DNA of 64,000 nucleotides from Psychroflexus curvus. Lineage in GTDB: Bacteria; Bacteroidota; Bacteroidia; Flavobacteriales; Flavobacteriaceae. The translations under genes were made by a program, and so were the position numbers. Within the stretch, counting starts at the first letter, position 1. Each line of letters opens with the position of its first letter. The stretch is from positions 1 through 64,000 of the forward strand of contig NZ_JAIQZF010000003.1 of the NCBI RefSeq assembly GCF_020164585.1, written 5' to 3'. Below the pieces are notes generated by a model. The model saw only the letters and a program-made list of their open reading frames with translations, was not told the DNA's origin and searched no databases. This document shows positions 7,145 through 16,183 of the stretch, piece by piece.

Positions 7145-9733
7145 TTAGCGTTTTAAGGTGAAACTCCCCGTTTTTATAATTCCTTCGGTTAAACGAACGC
7201 GATACCAATAATCATCACTAGGCATATTCCTGCCATTATAGGTCCCATTCCAGCCCTTGTCTTTATTTGTAAAAGAGGTCATAAGTTTCCCGTATCTATC
7301 ATAAACCTGCAGCAGGATATCTTCTTCTTTATTTTCAAGCTGGCCGTTCATTTGCCAAAAGTCGTTGATGCCATCTCCGTTAGGGGTGAAAAACTCCATG
7401 ATGCCAAGAACCCCAATGGTTTTTTCTGATATTCCACATCCGAATTTATCTCGTACAAAAACATCATAAATTCCCGGGTTTAGATTTTCAAATGTATTGG
7501 ACTCTTGAAAATTAGCAGGTTCCTCAATAGCATATTCATAATCCCCCAGACTTGAAGGGTCAACATTTATCTGAATGGACTTGTAGTTGGTTTTGTCTTC
7601 GACTTCAACAGAAAATGAAGCTATTTCAGACTCATTGATTATGAAGGTTTTTCTCAGACTACAATTAATACCTTTAATATTTACATCAACACTATATTGT
7701 CCTGCTGCATTAACTGATATTTGAGAGGAAGTATCCCCTGTAGACCATAAATAGTCATACACTAGAGGGTCGTCCCCTGAATTTAAAGGACTGATTTCGA
7801 TGGTATTAGGAAACTCTTCAAGACAATAGATAAGCGTTTCATCACCCGTATTTATGTCAGGTAAAGCTTTTGCGATAAGTTCGAATTCTATAAGATTATG
7901 ACAGACTCCAAAAGTAGAGACATCGACAAATAGAGAGGTGAGGTTTTGATTATTCACAAAGTTGGACGTAACTTGAATAGGATTGGTTTCTGATGCGGCA
8001 TCAGCCATAGACCTGTAAAGCTTCACATCAATTTCATCTGTATTTATCTGAACCTGCTTACTCAGTTTTTCACGAATTTTGGTTAAATCAAAAACAGCGT
8101 CGCTCCCCTCTTCTTTACAGGTGAATAGTTCATCGTCTTCAAAAGCTGGGCTTTGGTTAAAGGTCACTGTGGCAATACCAAATGAAGGGCAATCCCCAGT
8201 GTTTAAGTCAACTTCCAGACGGTAATTTTGCTCAACTGGAAAATCGGCAGTCGGGTTTTGACTGATATTTAAAATGTGACCGGTTTCGCCTGGCAGAACT
8301 ATTCCATCTTTAGACCATGTATAAGTCGCTCCGGGTATATCCTCGTAGCTTAGTTGATAACTATAGGTGTCGCAAAGGGAGACCTGCTCAATGACTTCTT
8401 CATTATCGGCTTCAACGATGGGAATTCTTTTGCTGAAAAGTGACTGGATAAAAGGCGGTAAGCCAAATGTTGCTATTCTTCCATTTAAAGCTATAGCGCC
8501 TTCAGATATATTTTGTGTGTAATTTGTGGCTGCTCCTATTTTATTTGGATTATTAATCACACCTAATTTAAAAGAACCAATAAGTGAATGATAAATTTTA
8601 CCATCTGGACCTAGTTGCAAGGCTGTGTTGTATTGACCTGTATTTGCAATTGTCTCAATCGAATTAGGGATGTCACTGGAATCTATATTCCATTGATAAA
8701 TTTTAGCTGCTGTATCGCTAACTGTAGCGTAAGCTTTGGTTCCATCCTGAGAAAACTCAGCCCCATAGGCATTGACATCATCTATTAATTGAATTGGATT
8801 AGACACTTGTCCGGTCAGATTATCGAAATCATATAAATAAACATTCCCTTCTCCAAAATCCTGATTACCATTTATAGGGTTATAATTGGTTGTATTATGA
8901 GCAATCAATAACTTATCTCCCTGTGGTGAAGCTTTTAAATAGCCTAATGCAGCTCTTCTGTAGTTGGTAATTTCTATTAAGGGTTGTACTGTTGATTCTA
9001 CAGGAGTTTTATCGATACCAAATTGATCTATCAGAAACGCATAAAATTTATTTCTAAATTGAGTAATCACCCAAACAGAATTGCAGTCACGCCCTCTTAC
9101 GGCTGTGATTTTCTCGGAAGCTTTGTATTTTATTTCTTCGGAATCTGTAAGATCGTAGGTAATAAGTTCATTATTTCTTTCACCAGGAATAACATCGCCC
9201 AGGTCCGCATTTAGAGACATATCAACAATGGAATAGTTTAAGCCATTATTATAACCATCATCATCTTGAGGTACGCTGTGCGATGTGACATCTGTATAAA
9301 AAGGGATGGAATTTCCATTTGCATCCGCAGGGCCTTGATTAGGGTAAGCATTAGCATTTTCGTGATGAGGCTCGTCGACCGTAAATACAAAATAAAGATT
9401 GGGATTTGTAGGGTGGGGAACGATTAAGCCACTGGAAGTACTCGAGGGATCGCCGTTTAATCCCGTGCCCCCAAAGTAGTTAGCATTTGGCATGATCTGG
9501 TGATTTCTGTTCCAAATCGTCCTGCCATCGGTGTACATTAGCAGATTGCCATTAACGTCTGAAATAGAGGAACAACCTTCGTTAGTGCTCAATTGTCCAT
9601 TGATTAGTGCAGAGGGAGGATTCGTGTTGAAAGTTATACCTGCATTATTTCCAAAATACCAGTTATCAGCTTGTCCCTGAGCGTAAAGAGAAACACTAAA
9701 TATGCAAATTAAAAACGCCAGGATTTTATTCAA
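7145..9733 (-). CDS. Secreted protein with T9SS type B (gliding-motility-associated) C-terminal domain
   Basis: The 862-aa protein has a signal peptide (ILAFLICIFSVSLYAQ), then the flavobacterial start NWYFGNNAGITFN, a long repeat-like region resembling a WD40/beta-propeller (~30-430), Ig/PKD-like segments (~440-760) and the type B sorting domain at the end (FFTPNGDGINDFW, then VYDRYGKL and a terminal SFTLKR). That C terminus directs export by the type IX secretion system to the surface. The ligand or substrate is unknown. The start is TTG at 9733, supported by a -7 box about 17 bp upstream. Confidence 0.88.
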   Translation of the reverse strand: MNKILAFLICIFSVSLYAQGQADNWYFGNNAGITFNTNPPSALINGQLSTNEGCSSISDVNGNLLMYTDGRTIWNRNHQIMPNANYFGGTGLNGDPSSTSSGLIVPHPTNPNLYFVFTVDEPHHENANAYPNQGPADANGNSIPFYTDVTSHSVPQDDDGYNNGLNYSIVDMSLNADLGDVIPGERNNELITYDLTDSEEIKYKASEKITAVRGRDCNSVWVITQFRNKFYAFLIDQFGIDKTPVESTVQPLIEITNYRRAALGYLKASPQGDKLLIAHNTTNYNPINGNQDFGEGNVYLYDFDNLTGQVSNPIQLIDDVNAYGAEFSQDGTKAYATVSDTAAKIYQWNIDSSDIPNSIETIANTGQYNTALQLGPDGKIYHSLIGSFKLGVINNPNKIGAATNYTQNISEGAIALNGRIATFGLPPFIQSLFSKRIPIVEADNEEVIEQVSLCDTYSYQLSYEDIPGATYTWSKDGIVLPGETGHILNISQNPTADFPVEQNYRLEVDLNTGDCPSFGIATVTFNQSPAFEDDELFTCKEEGSDAVFDLTKIREKLSKQVQINTDEIDVKLYRSMADAASETNPIQVTSNFVNNQNLTSLFVDVSTFGVCHNLIEFELIAKALPDINTGDETLIYCLEEFPNTIEISPLNSGDDPLVYDYLWSTGDTSSQISVNAAGQYSVDVNIKGINCSLRKTFIINESEIASFSVEVEDKTNYKSIQINVDPSSLGDYEYAIEEPANFQESNTFENLNPGIYDVFVRDKFGCGISEKTIGVLGIMEFFTPNGDGINDFWQMNGQLENKEEDILLQVYDRYGKLMTSFTNKDKGWNGTYNGRNMPSDDYWYRVRLTEGIIKTGSFTLKR

Positions 9734-9749
9734 GGGTAAAATGTTTCTT

Positions 9750-9757
9750 CAAATATA
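9750..9757 (-). promoter_or_regulatory. -7 promoter box for the T9SS-sorted protein
   Basis: On the minus strand the sequence reads TATATTTG, an exact TAnnTTTG match. Transcription would begin near 9743, leaving a leader of about 10 nt before the TTG start codon. No clear -33 box was found. Confidence 0.5.
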
Positions 9758-9759
9758 AT

Positions 9760-10584
9760 TTAAAGATCTCTTTTTTGTAAGAGTTTCCAGGAGGAATAAA
9801 TGAAGATAAAACTCCAGGCCAAGACAATGAGTAAGGTCGACCATTCCACATCGTAGGATTTTGTAAATTCTGAATTTAGTTGCGTTGCTGCCGATTTTAC
9901 AATACCTAATCTGGTGAAAGGTTCTATGATTAAATTGCTCATCGATTGCAGGGGTAAAACGTTCAGGATAAAGTCTAAAGATTCCGCTTGAAATTTGATA
10001 AATAATTGAACAATCCCTTCAAAAATCCATAGCAGGAAAAGAAATCCTAAAGCAAAGGCTGAACGCTTTAGTAATATTCCAAAAAACAAACACATGGAGA
10101 AGAATCCCACTAACTTTAAAAAATAGGCAAAGATGTATTCAAGATCAGAAAAAATGATACTGAATTCATCATAATCAGAAAAAATCAATCCTAAAACCAA
10201 ACTGACGATAAACAGCAGTAAAGTAGAAGCTATGGCAAAGCCTAGAACGCCATAAAACTTCGATAAGATGAATTCTTTTTTACTCAAACCGTCAATCAGG
10301 TTTTGCTTTAAAGTTCGGTTGGTGTATTCACTGGAAACCATGGATACGATGACTACGGCAAGGAATAATTTTAAAAAGGCGACAAAGTAGGCGTTGAAAT
10401 GCCAGATGAAAGGGAAATTGAAAATTCCCTGATCTGCTAATCTGAAATCGATGGATCCAAAGTTGAACTTGATAGAGGCAAACAAGGCGATGGCGCTGAA
10501 AAGGATAAAATAAATAAGGCTGAGAATTTTTGCAGCTCTGTTATTCCTGAGTTTGTGAAATTCTATGAGAAAAAGTCTTTTCAT
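9760..10584 (-). CDS. ABC-2 type transporter permease
   Basis: The 274-aa integral membrane protein shows about six hydrophobic segments (roughly residues 19-37, 65-82, 112-132, 150-170, 173-190 and 248-266) and the layout of ABC-2 permeases of the BcrB/NatB type. It follows the ATP-binding subunit by 9 bp on the same strand and should form an exporter with it. The substrate cannot be deduced; relatives handle antibiotics, bacteriocins or unknown lipids. Confidence 0.85.
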   Translation of the reverse strand: MKRLFLIEFHKLRNNRAAKILSLIYFILFSAIALFASIKFNFGSIDFRLADQGIFNFPFIWHFNAYFVAFLKLFLAVVIVSMVSSEYTNRTLKQNLIDGLSKKEFILSKFYGVLGFAIASTLLLFIVSLVLGLIFSDYDEFSIIFSDLEYIFAYFLKLVGFFSMCLFFGILLKRSAFALGFLFLLWIFEGIVQLFIKFQAESLDFILNVLPLQSMSNLIIEPFTRLGIVKSAATQLNSEFTKSYDVEWSTLLIVLAWSFIFIYSSWKLLQKRDL

Positions 10585-10593
10585 TGTTTAGGC

Positions 10594-11493
10594 TTATTGA
10601 TTCTTGGTTAATTTTAAAAACTGCTCTTCCAAAGTTTCTTTACGTTTGACAAGATGTGTGAGTAAAATTCCTTTGTCGAAGCATTCCTTATTGAGAAATT
10701 TTGCTTCGTAAGGCTGGGCTAAGATCGCTTTGATTAAGCCGCTGTCTTCTTCATCATAACGTTCGATAGCTGAGTGCGTGTCGAGGAATGATTTTAATTC
10801 GTCTTTATGTTCGCTTTTTAATTCAAAAAAACCATGTGTAGCATTCAATTCGTCTACAGGTCCGGCATATAATTTCACTCCCTTACGAATGACAACGACG
10901 TGGGAACACACTTTTTCAACTTCATCGAGTAGGTGAGAAGCCAGTAAAATCGTCATGCCGTCAGCAGCAATTTTCTTAATGATTTCTCGAATCTGATGAA
11001 TGCCCTGAGGATCCAATCCGTTGGTAGGTTCATCCAAAATAAGAATTTCGGGATCATTTAGCAAGGCTGAAGCGATAGCCAGCCGTTGTTTCATCCCCAA
11101 TGAATAACTTTTGAAGTGATCTTTCTTTCTGTCGTGAAGATTTACAATTTCCAAAACATCATCAATTCTGGAATAGTCAACTCCTTTAATTTTACAAACC
11201 AATTTGAGATTATCTTCAGCACTCATGCTTGGATAAAAGTTGGGGCTTTCAATTATGGCGCCTACTTTTTTCAATGCTTCATGTGTATTCATCTCCCCTC
11301 CAAACCATTCAAATGAACCAGAGGAAGGGTTAACTACATTGAGGACCATGCCCAAAGTAGTAGATTTTCCACTGCCGTTTGGACCCAGTATCCCATAAAC
11401 ATTTCCTTTTTGAATATTGAAAGTCAAAGCATCTACTGCTGTGAGACTCCCGAATTTTTTAGTAAGCTCTTTTAATTTTAAAATAGTTTTCAA
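10594..11493 (-). CDS. ABC transporter ATP-binding protein
   Basis: This is the nucleotide-binding subunit of the exporter encoded with the downstream permease. It has Walker A GPNGSGKST, signature SLGMKQR, Walker B ILILDEPTNGLDP and the H-loop ASHLLDEVEKVC, in a CcmA/BcrA-type domain with a ~70-residue C-terminal extension. The start is uncertain. The frame is open to TTG at 11532, but TTG at 11493 gives the usual beginning (KTILKLKELTKKFG) and lies downstream of a near-match -7 box TAACATTG on the minus strand at 11530-11537, so 11493 is preferred. Confidence 0.9.
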   Translation of the reverse strand: MKTILKLKELTKKFGSLTAVDALTFNIQKGNVYGILGPNGSGKSTTLGMVLNVVNPSSGSFEWFGGEMNTHEALKKVGAIIESPNFYPSMSAEDNLKLVCKIKGVDYSRIDDVLEIVNLHDRKKDHFKSYSLGMKQRLAIASALLNDPEILILDEPTNGLDPQGIHQIREIIKKIAADGMTILLASHLLDEVEKVCSHVVVIRKGVKLYAGPVDELNATHGFFELKSEHKDELKSFLDTHSAIERYDEEDSGLIKAILAQPYEAKFLNKECFDKGILLTHLVKRKETLEEQFLKLTKNQ

Positions 11494-11559
11494 GGCTAAG
11501 TGGTTTCCTGTAAGACGAAAAGCTCTGGCCAATGTTACATTTTAAGCTAGCAAATTTGC

Positions 11560-11567
11560 TACCTTTG
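11560..11567 (+). promoter_or_regulatory. -7 promoter box for the conserved hypothetical gene
   Basis: TACCTTTG matches TAnnTTTG exactly. The inferred transcription start near 11574 rules out any start codon upstream and favours ATG 11583. It stands back to back with the ABC transporter gene. Confidence 0.6.
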
Positions 11568-11582
11568 AGGAAAAAGCAGTTT

Positions 11583-12629
11583 ATGGAAAAGAAACTCATG
11601 TCTAAAAAAAAGCCCACGTTTGCTATAAATGAGAATCTCAATAAATACCTGCAGACTTACAATAGAAACACCAAAATTCCAGTTTCTTATGATGATTTAT
11701 TGAGGTTTTCGGGTTCCATAGTCGTTTATGATAGACATGATGAAGACACCTTGTGGGTGAGGTGTTATTATTCTGATTTTGATCGCGAAGAAATCGATAA
11801 TAGCCTAAAGCGGGTCTATCTCATTCTCCATTCAGACGGACGAAGCGAACACATGGATTTTCTCAATGTGGATGCGATAGATTACTGCACTTTTGGGAAT
11901 TCCAAACCTTTCAGAATAAAAATAAGAAATGTTCTGAATGATAACTTCACCTACTTCTATGTGAAAAAGGCAGATGCCTCCAGAATTTATGGGTTAGACT
12001 TTGAGCATATTCTGTCTCCGAACCGTATCAATTTTTTAGTGTATAAAGATACTTTGATAGAAGAGCATATTGCAGGAATTCCGGGGGATGTTTTTATTAA
12101 AGAACATCTGCCAGAATGCACCGAAAGGGCAAGGAATGAAATTGCCAAGCAGTTTGTGAAGTTCGATGAGCGATGTACGCTAAGACTTCTAGGCGATATG
12201 CGTTCTTATAATTATGTGGTTATTCCAACTCATGATTTCGATCATGTGGATTATAAAATCAGAGCTATAGATTTTGACCAACAAAATTATGAAGGGAATC
12301 TGAAAGTTTACCAGCCTCATTTTTTCAAAGAAAACCGACCCTTGGTAAACATGGTCTCAGAATTACTGCAGGATACTTCAGTGGAGCAATACCGAAAAGA
12401 AGAGCGTTCTCAAGTGGCGAAACGCCTTATCACTTCAGAAAAAAGATTTAGAATGTTGATACGCTGCATGATCAAAGACAGAGTATCCACAGATGAAAAT
12501 GTAAAAATGCTCAAAAAACAGCTGGTAGATTATACCAGAGACATTCGATTCAAACGCTGCAGAACCATGGGGCATATTTTAAAAACAGCTTTGGATTTTG
12601 TGAAGAGAAATTACCTGGAGATAGAATAA
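11583..12629 (+). CDS. Conserved hypothetical protein of Flavobacteriia
   Basis: The 348-aa protein has no signal peptide or membrane segment and is rich in charged residues. I recognise it only as a conserved cytoplasmic flavobacterial protein. Notable strings are LLGDMRSYNYVVIPTHDFDHV and RAIDFDQQNYEGN in the middle third, which recall the DFD/DFDQ motifs of aminoglycoside-kinase-like folds, but the kinase assignment is speculation. ATG 11583 or ATG 11598 (giving MSKKKPTFAINENL) are both possible starts. It is transcribed divergently from the ABC transporter. Confidence 0.75.
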   Translation: MEKKLMSKKKPTFAINENLNKYLQTYNRNTKIPVSYDDLLRFSGSIVVYDRHDEDTLWVRCYYSDFDREEIDNSLKRVYLILHSDGRSEHMDFLNVDAIDYCTFGNSKPFRIKIRNVLNDNFTYFYVKKADASRIYGLDFEHILSPNRINFLVYKDTLIEEHIAGIPGDVFIKEHLPECTERARNEIAKQFVKFDERCTLRLLGDMRSYNYVVIPTHDFDHVDYKIRAIDFDQQNYEGNLKVYQPHFFKENRPLVNMVSELLQDTSVEQYRKEERSQVAKRLITSEKRFRMLIRCMIKDRVSTDENVKMLKKQLVDYTRDIRFKRCRTMGHILKTALDFVKRNYLEIE

Positions 12630-12698
12630 TTCAAACTCTCAGCATCGCTTATATTCTTGTTTTTTCTATTTTAGAGACCGAATTCAAAACATATAATT

Positions 12699-14639
12699 AT
12701 GAATAAAATAAATTTTCTATTTCTAGCTTTTGGTTTAAGCATTTTTACTCTGCCTTCGGCTTTTGCTCAGTTAGACAATAATCAATCTGAATTTAATGAA
12801 TTTATGGATAGGTCTGGAAATGTCTATAGGTCAGCCTCAGGAAAACCAGGTCCAGAATACTTTCAAAATGAAGCAGACTATACCATAAAAGCTAATTTGG
12901 ATCCTGAAACACACACCATTACAGGGCGAATCATCATGGAATACACCAATAACAGTCCGGAAGATTTGGACTACATCTGGATGTATTTGGAACAAAATAG
13001 ATTTACCCAGGATTCCAGAGGAACTTTAACGACTCCAGTACAAGGCAATCGTTACAATGGAGATCCTTTAGATGGTGTCAAAATTTCAAACCTTCAAGCT
13101 AAAGTTAAGCGTTCTACTTCTACCAAACATCTCATCACAGATACGAGAATGCAGGTGTTTTTTGATGAGCCTTTAAAAGGCAGTGGTGGAAAAGCTGAGG
13201 TTTCTATGAATTTCGAATTTGAAATTCCCGTTAATGGAATGGATAGAATGGGTCGTCTTAGTACTCAAAATGGAGAAATCTATGCTATCGCTCAGTGGTT
13301 TCCACAGGTTGCCGTTTTTGACGATATTGAAGGATGGAATGTGGAGCCTTACTTAGGTGCAGGTGAATTTTATTACGATTATGGCGATTTTGATGTTGAA
13401 ATCACTGTTCCTCATAATTACTTAGTTGTGGCATCAGGAGAGCTTCAAAATCCAAAAGATGTCTTGTCATCTAAAGTTTATGATCGCTATGAAAAAGCAC
13501 TGGAAAGCCAGGAAACGGTCACCTTAATTTCTTCTGACGAAATTGGGGATTCCTCTATGTTTGCGAATCAAACCGGTACTCAAACCTGGCATTATGAAAT
13601 TGAAAACTCAAGAGATTTTGCCTTTGCCGCTTCCAAAGCTTTTATCTGGGATGGTGCCCAATTCAATTTGCCTAGTGGTAAAACTGGTTTAGCACATTCT
13701 GCATATCCTGTAGAAAGCAACGGGGAAAATGCCTGGTCCAGATCTACAGAATACAGCAAAGCATCCATAGAATACTATTCCAAAAAATGGTACGAATATC
13801 CTTATCCTTCAGCGGTCAATGTAGCCGCAGATATCGGAGGAATGGAATACCCGGGACTTAACTTTTGCAGCTGGAAAAGCACAGGTGGAAGTTTATGGGG
13901 AGTGACCGACCACGAATTTGGTCACAACTGGTTTCCTATGATTGTAGGGAGTAATGAAAGACGTTATGCATGGATGGATGAAGGGTTTAATACCTTTATC
14001 AACTACTATTCTACTCAAGCTTTTAACGATGGGGAATACCCTACACGACTGAATCAGCCAAGAACACTTACAGGTTGGTTTTTAAGCGAAGAGCGAGAAG
14101 GGATCAATACCTATCCGGATGTAGCTAATTTGAGAAACCTTGGCATGATTGCCTATTACAAGCCTGCATTAGGCCTGGTCACTTTAAGAGAATACATTCT
14201 TGGAGAAGAGCGCTTTGACTATGCCTTTAAATCCTATATCGAGACCTGGGCATTTAAGCATCCCCAGCCCAAAGATTTCTTTAATCACATGGAAAATGCC
14301 GCAGGTGAAAATCTATCCTGGTTTTTTGATGCCTGGTTTTACGGTACAGGAAATATTGACTTAGCCATAGACTCCTTAATAGAGCGGGATGGGGCTTATT
14401 TCTTGACAGTTTCAAACAATGGAGATATTCCGATGCCGGTCCACATGCAAATCACTTTTGAAGATGGAACGACAGAAAAGAAAAGTCTTCCTGTGGAAAT
14501 CTGGCAGAGAGGGGATACCTGGACCCATAAATTTGAAACCAAAAAAGAAATAAAATCTATTGAAATCGATCCTGAAAAAATCCTGATGGACGTCAATTTT
14601 TCTAATGACTCATGGCCAGTGAATCTTTACAAGGACTAA
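12699..14639 (+). CDS. M1 family zinc aminopeptidase, exported
   Basis: The 646-aa protein has a signal peptide (residues 1-23, ending SAFAQ), an N-terminal beta-sandwich domain and a gluzincin catalytic domain. The zinc site is HEFGH (405-409) with the third ligand Glu428 in WMDEGF, the exact HExxH-x18-E spacing of M1 peptidases. The exopeptidase motif GGMEYPG replaces the usual GAMEN, as in many Bacteroidetes M1 proteins. It should act in the periplasm or at the surface on peptides. A bidirectional terminator follows. Confidence 0.92.
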   Translation: MNKINFLFLAFGLSIFTLPSAFAQLDNNQSEFNEFMDRSGNVYRSASGKPGPEYFQNEADYTIKANLDPETHTITGRIIMEYTNNSPEDLDYIWMYLEQNRFTQDSRGTLTTPVQGNRYNGDPLDGVKISNLQAKVKRSTSTKHLITDTRMQVFFDEPLKGSGGKAEVSMNFEFEIPVNGMDRMGRLSTQNGEIYAIAQWFPQVAVFDDIEGWNVEPYLGAGEFYYDYGDFDVEITVPHNYLVVASGELQNPKDVLSSKVYDRYEKALESQETVTLISSDEIGDSSMFANQTGTQTWHYEIENSRDFAFAASKAFIWDGAQFNLPSGKTGLAHSAYPVESNGENAWSRSTEYSKASIEYYSKKWYEYPYPSAVNVAADIGGMEYPGLNFCSWKSTGGSLWGVTDHEFGHNWFPMIVGSNERRYAWMDEGFNTFINYYSTQAFNDGEYPTRLNQPRTLTGWFLSEEREGINTYPDVANLRNLGMIAYYKPALGLVTLREYILGEERFDYAFKSYIETWAFKHPQPKDFFNHMENAAGENLSWFFDAWFYGTGNIDLAIDSLIERDGAYFLTVSNNGDIPMPVHMQITFEDGTTEKKSLPVEIWQRGDTWTHKFETKKEIKSIEIDPEKILMDVNFSNDSWPVNLYKD

Positions 14640-14655
14640 TGTATAATCTTAAACC

Positions 14656-14695
14656 AAAAAGCCTCGCTTCAATTCGATGAAGCGAGGCTTTTTTA
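14656..14695. terminator. Bidirectional intrinsic terminator
   Basis: AAAAAGCCTCGCTTC pairs with GAAGCGAGGCTTTTT around a short loop (AATTCGAT), with A and T tracts on both sides. It serves the M1 peptidase gene from the left and fabD from the right. Confidence 0.9.
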
Positions 14696-14712
14696 GTTTA
14701 AACAAATATAGG

Positions 14713-15597
14713 TTATAACCCAGAAATGCTGTCTGCATTTATTTGTCTGTCCACTTTTCTCAATAAGCCCTGAAGAACTTTTCCAGGACCCACTTCGGTA
14801 AAGTCAGTGGCACCGTCGGCAAGCATTTGCTTCATGGTTTGTGTCCATTTGACGGGGGCTGTCAATTGCTTCATCAAATTGGTCTTGATTTCTTTAGGAT
14901 CTGAAACCGCTGTCGTGGTCACATTTTGATAGATTGGACATTCTGGCGTGCTGAACTTGGTAGATTCAATTGCTTTTGCCAATTCTTCTCTTGCGGGTTC
15001 CATCAGCGGTGAGTGAAAGGCTCCTCCTACAGGGAGTAATAAGGCGCGTTTTGCTCCCTTTTCTTTCAATGCTTCGCAAGCCTTTTCTACAGCCTCATGA
15101 GATCCTGAAATCACTAACTGGCCGGGACAGTTGTAATTGGCGGGAACCACAACACCGTCGATGCTTTTACAAACCTCTTCCACCACGTCATCCTCAAGGC
15201 CCAAAACTGCAGCCATGGTAGATGGGTTGATTTCGCAGGCTTCCTGCATTGCCAAGGCGCGTTTATGAACCAGCCTTAAGCCATCTTCAAACTCCAGAGT
15301 GCCATTGGCTACCAGGGCAGAAAATTCACCTAAAGAATGCCCGGCTACCATATCAGGCTGAAAAGAATCGCCCAGGACTTTGCTTAAAATCACAGAATGT
15401 AAAAAGATAGCGGGTTGAGTGACTTTGGTTTCCTTCAGGTCTTCCGCAGTGCCTTCAAACATGACTTTGGCAATATTAAACCCAAGGATATCATTGGCCT
15501 GATGAAACAGAGTTCTTGCTTCTTCCGAAGAATTGTACAAATCCTGACCCATTCCTATGAACTGAGCCCCTTGTCCGGGAAATATGTATGCTTTCAT
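14713..15597 (-). CDS. fabD: Malonyl-CoA:ACP transacylase
   Basis: FabD transfers malonyl from CoA to acyl carrier protein to feed fatty-acid elongation. The 294-aa product has the N-terminal FPGQGAQFIGMG, the nucleophile Ser88 in AGHSLGEFSALV, Arg113 (HKRALAMQ) for malonyl carboxylate binding and His195 (GGAFHSPLM). Length is typical. It is a single-gene unit with its own -7 box at 15621-15628. Confidence 0.97.
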   Translation of the reverse strand: MKAYIFPGQGAQFIGMGQDLYNSSEEARTLFHQANDILGFNIAKVMFEGTAEDLKETKVTQPAIFLHSVILSKVLGDSFQPDMVAGHSLGEFSALVANGTLEFEDGLRLVHKRALAMQEACEINPSTMAAVLGLEDDVVEEVCKSIDGVVVPANYNCPGQLVISGSHEAVEKACEALKEKGAKRALLLPVGGAFHSPLMEPAREELAKAIESTKFSTPECPIYQNVTTTAVSDPKEIKTNLMKQLTAPVKWTQTMKQMLADGATDFTEVGPGKVLQGLLRKVDRQINADSISGL

Positions 15598-15620
15598 AAG
15601 TGTTTATTTAATTTAGATGC

Positions 15621-15654
15621 CAAAGATACCATTTTGAAGAATTTTAAAAGCAAA
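15621..15654 (-). promoter_or_regulatory. Promoter for fabD
   Basis: The minus strand carries TTTG (15651-15654) and TATCTTTG (15621-15628), an exact -7 match, with 22 bp between them. The transcript would begin near 15614, about 17 nt before the ATG. Confidence 0.6.
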
Positions 15655-15674
15655 GGGTGGAGTTCTCGATGTAG

Positions 15675-15990
15675 TTTATCCTGAGCGATACTCGAAGGGC
15701 TCGAACATAAAACATAAAAGAGATGCATGAATATAAACAAGTAGTGTTGTTATTGAAACCTGTTTTGGGCTAACACATTAAGTTCCAACATAAATTTAAT
15801 TTCAAACAAACACCTTAGAGGAAAATTGGAATGAAGTTTTTATATTTAGAATTGATAAACGATATCCATCTTTACTATTTTGATTTAAGTGTAGTTATTT
15901 TGTCTAGGTCCAAGTCTGAGCGTTTTTGTTTAGGTTCGAGCTGCCTGTGCTGAGCGAAGACGAAGTAGAGTCGAGAACAAACAAAATTTT
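15675..15990. repeat. Intergenic region with REP-like palindromic fragments
   Basis: Between fabD and the trp leader there is no gene. Two related fragments are visible: CCTGAGCGATACTCGAAGGG near 15680 and GTGCTGAGCGAAGACGAAGT near 15948, the latter within a larger inverted arrangement GGTTCGAG...TCGAGAAC (about 15931-15980). They have the look of dispersed flavobacterial intergenic palindromes. The rest is AT-rich with no recognisable feature. Confidence 0.5.
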
Positions 15991-16027
15991 AACATCTGTG
16001 GATTTAGAAATAAAAGAATATTATTCC

Positions 16028-16035
16028 TATGTTTG
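16028..16035 (+). promoter_or_regulatory. Probable -7 box of the trp operon
   Basis: TATGTTTG is an exact TAnnTTTG match directly upstream of the trp leader peptide. The inferred start near 16040 coincides with the leader ATG, which would make the leader mRNA leaderless or nearly so; a promoter further upstream is the alternative. No good -33 box was seen. Confidence 0.45.
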
Positions 16036-16039
16036 TAAC

Positions 16040-16096
16040 ATGTTTAATAACAAAAACAATTCTTGGTGGTGGTCTTTATTACGTCAAACGTCGTGA
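16040..16096 (+). CDS. trpL: trp operon leader peptide with three consecutive Trp codons
   Basis: An 18-codon frame reads MFNNKNNSWWWSLLRQTS and ends with TGA. Residues 9-11 are encoded by TGG TGG TGG, far above chance for a short peptide. It lies 87 bp upstream of trpE and just before a terminator. The stop codon falls inside a segment (16090-16097) complementary to the terminator loop and 3' arm, the geometry needed for ribosome-mediated attenuation. Peptides of this kind precede trp operons in other bacteria, including Bacteroidetes. Confidence 0.85.
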   Translation: MFNNKNNSWWWSLLRQTS

Positions 16097-16155
16097 TGTA
16101 GATCCTGCTATGTATATATTTCATAAAGGCTTGTCTATCACGACAGGCCTTTTTT
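16090..16155 (+). promoter_or_regulatory. trp attenuator: alternative antiterminator and terminator
   Basis: Terminator: AAAGGCTTGTC (16125-16135) pairs with GACAGGCCTTT (16142-16152, one G-U pair) around TATCAC and is followed by T6. Antiterminator: GTCGTGAT (16090-16097) is perfectly complementary to ATCACGAC (16137-16144), which covers the loop and the start of the 3' arm. A ribosome stalled at the Trp codons (16064-16072) leaves 16090-16097 free to pair and block termination; one that reaches the stop codon covers it and lets the terminator form. The mechanism is inferred from these pairings. Confidence 0.82.
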
Positions 16156-16183
16156 AATTTTTAAAAACGTTGAGTCTTAAACT

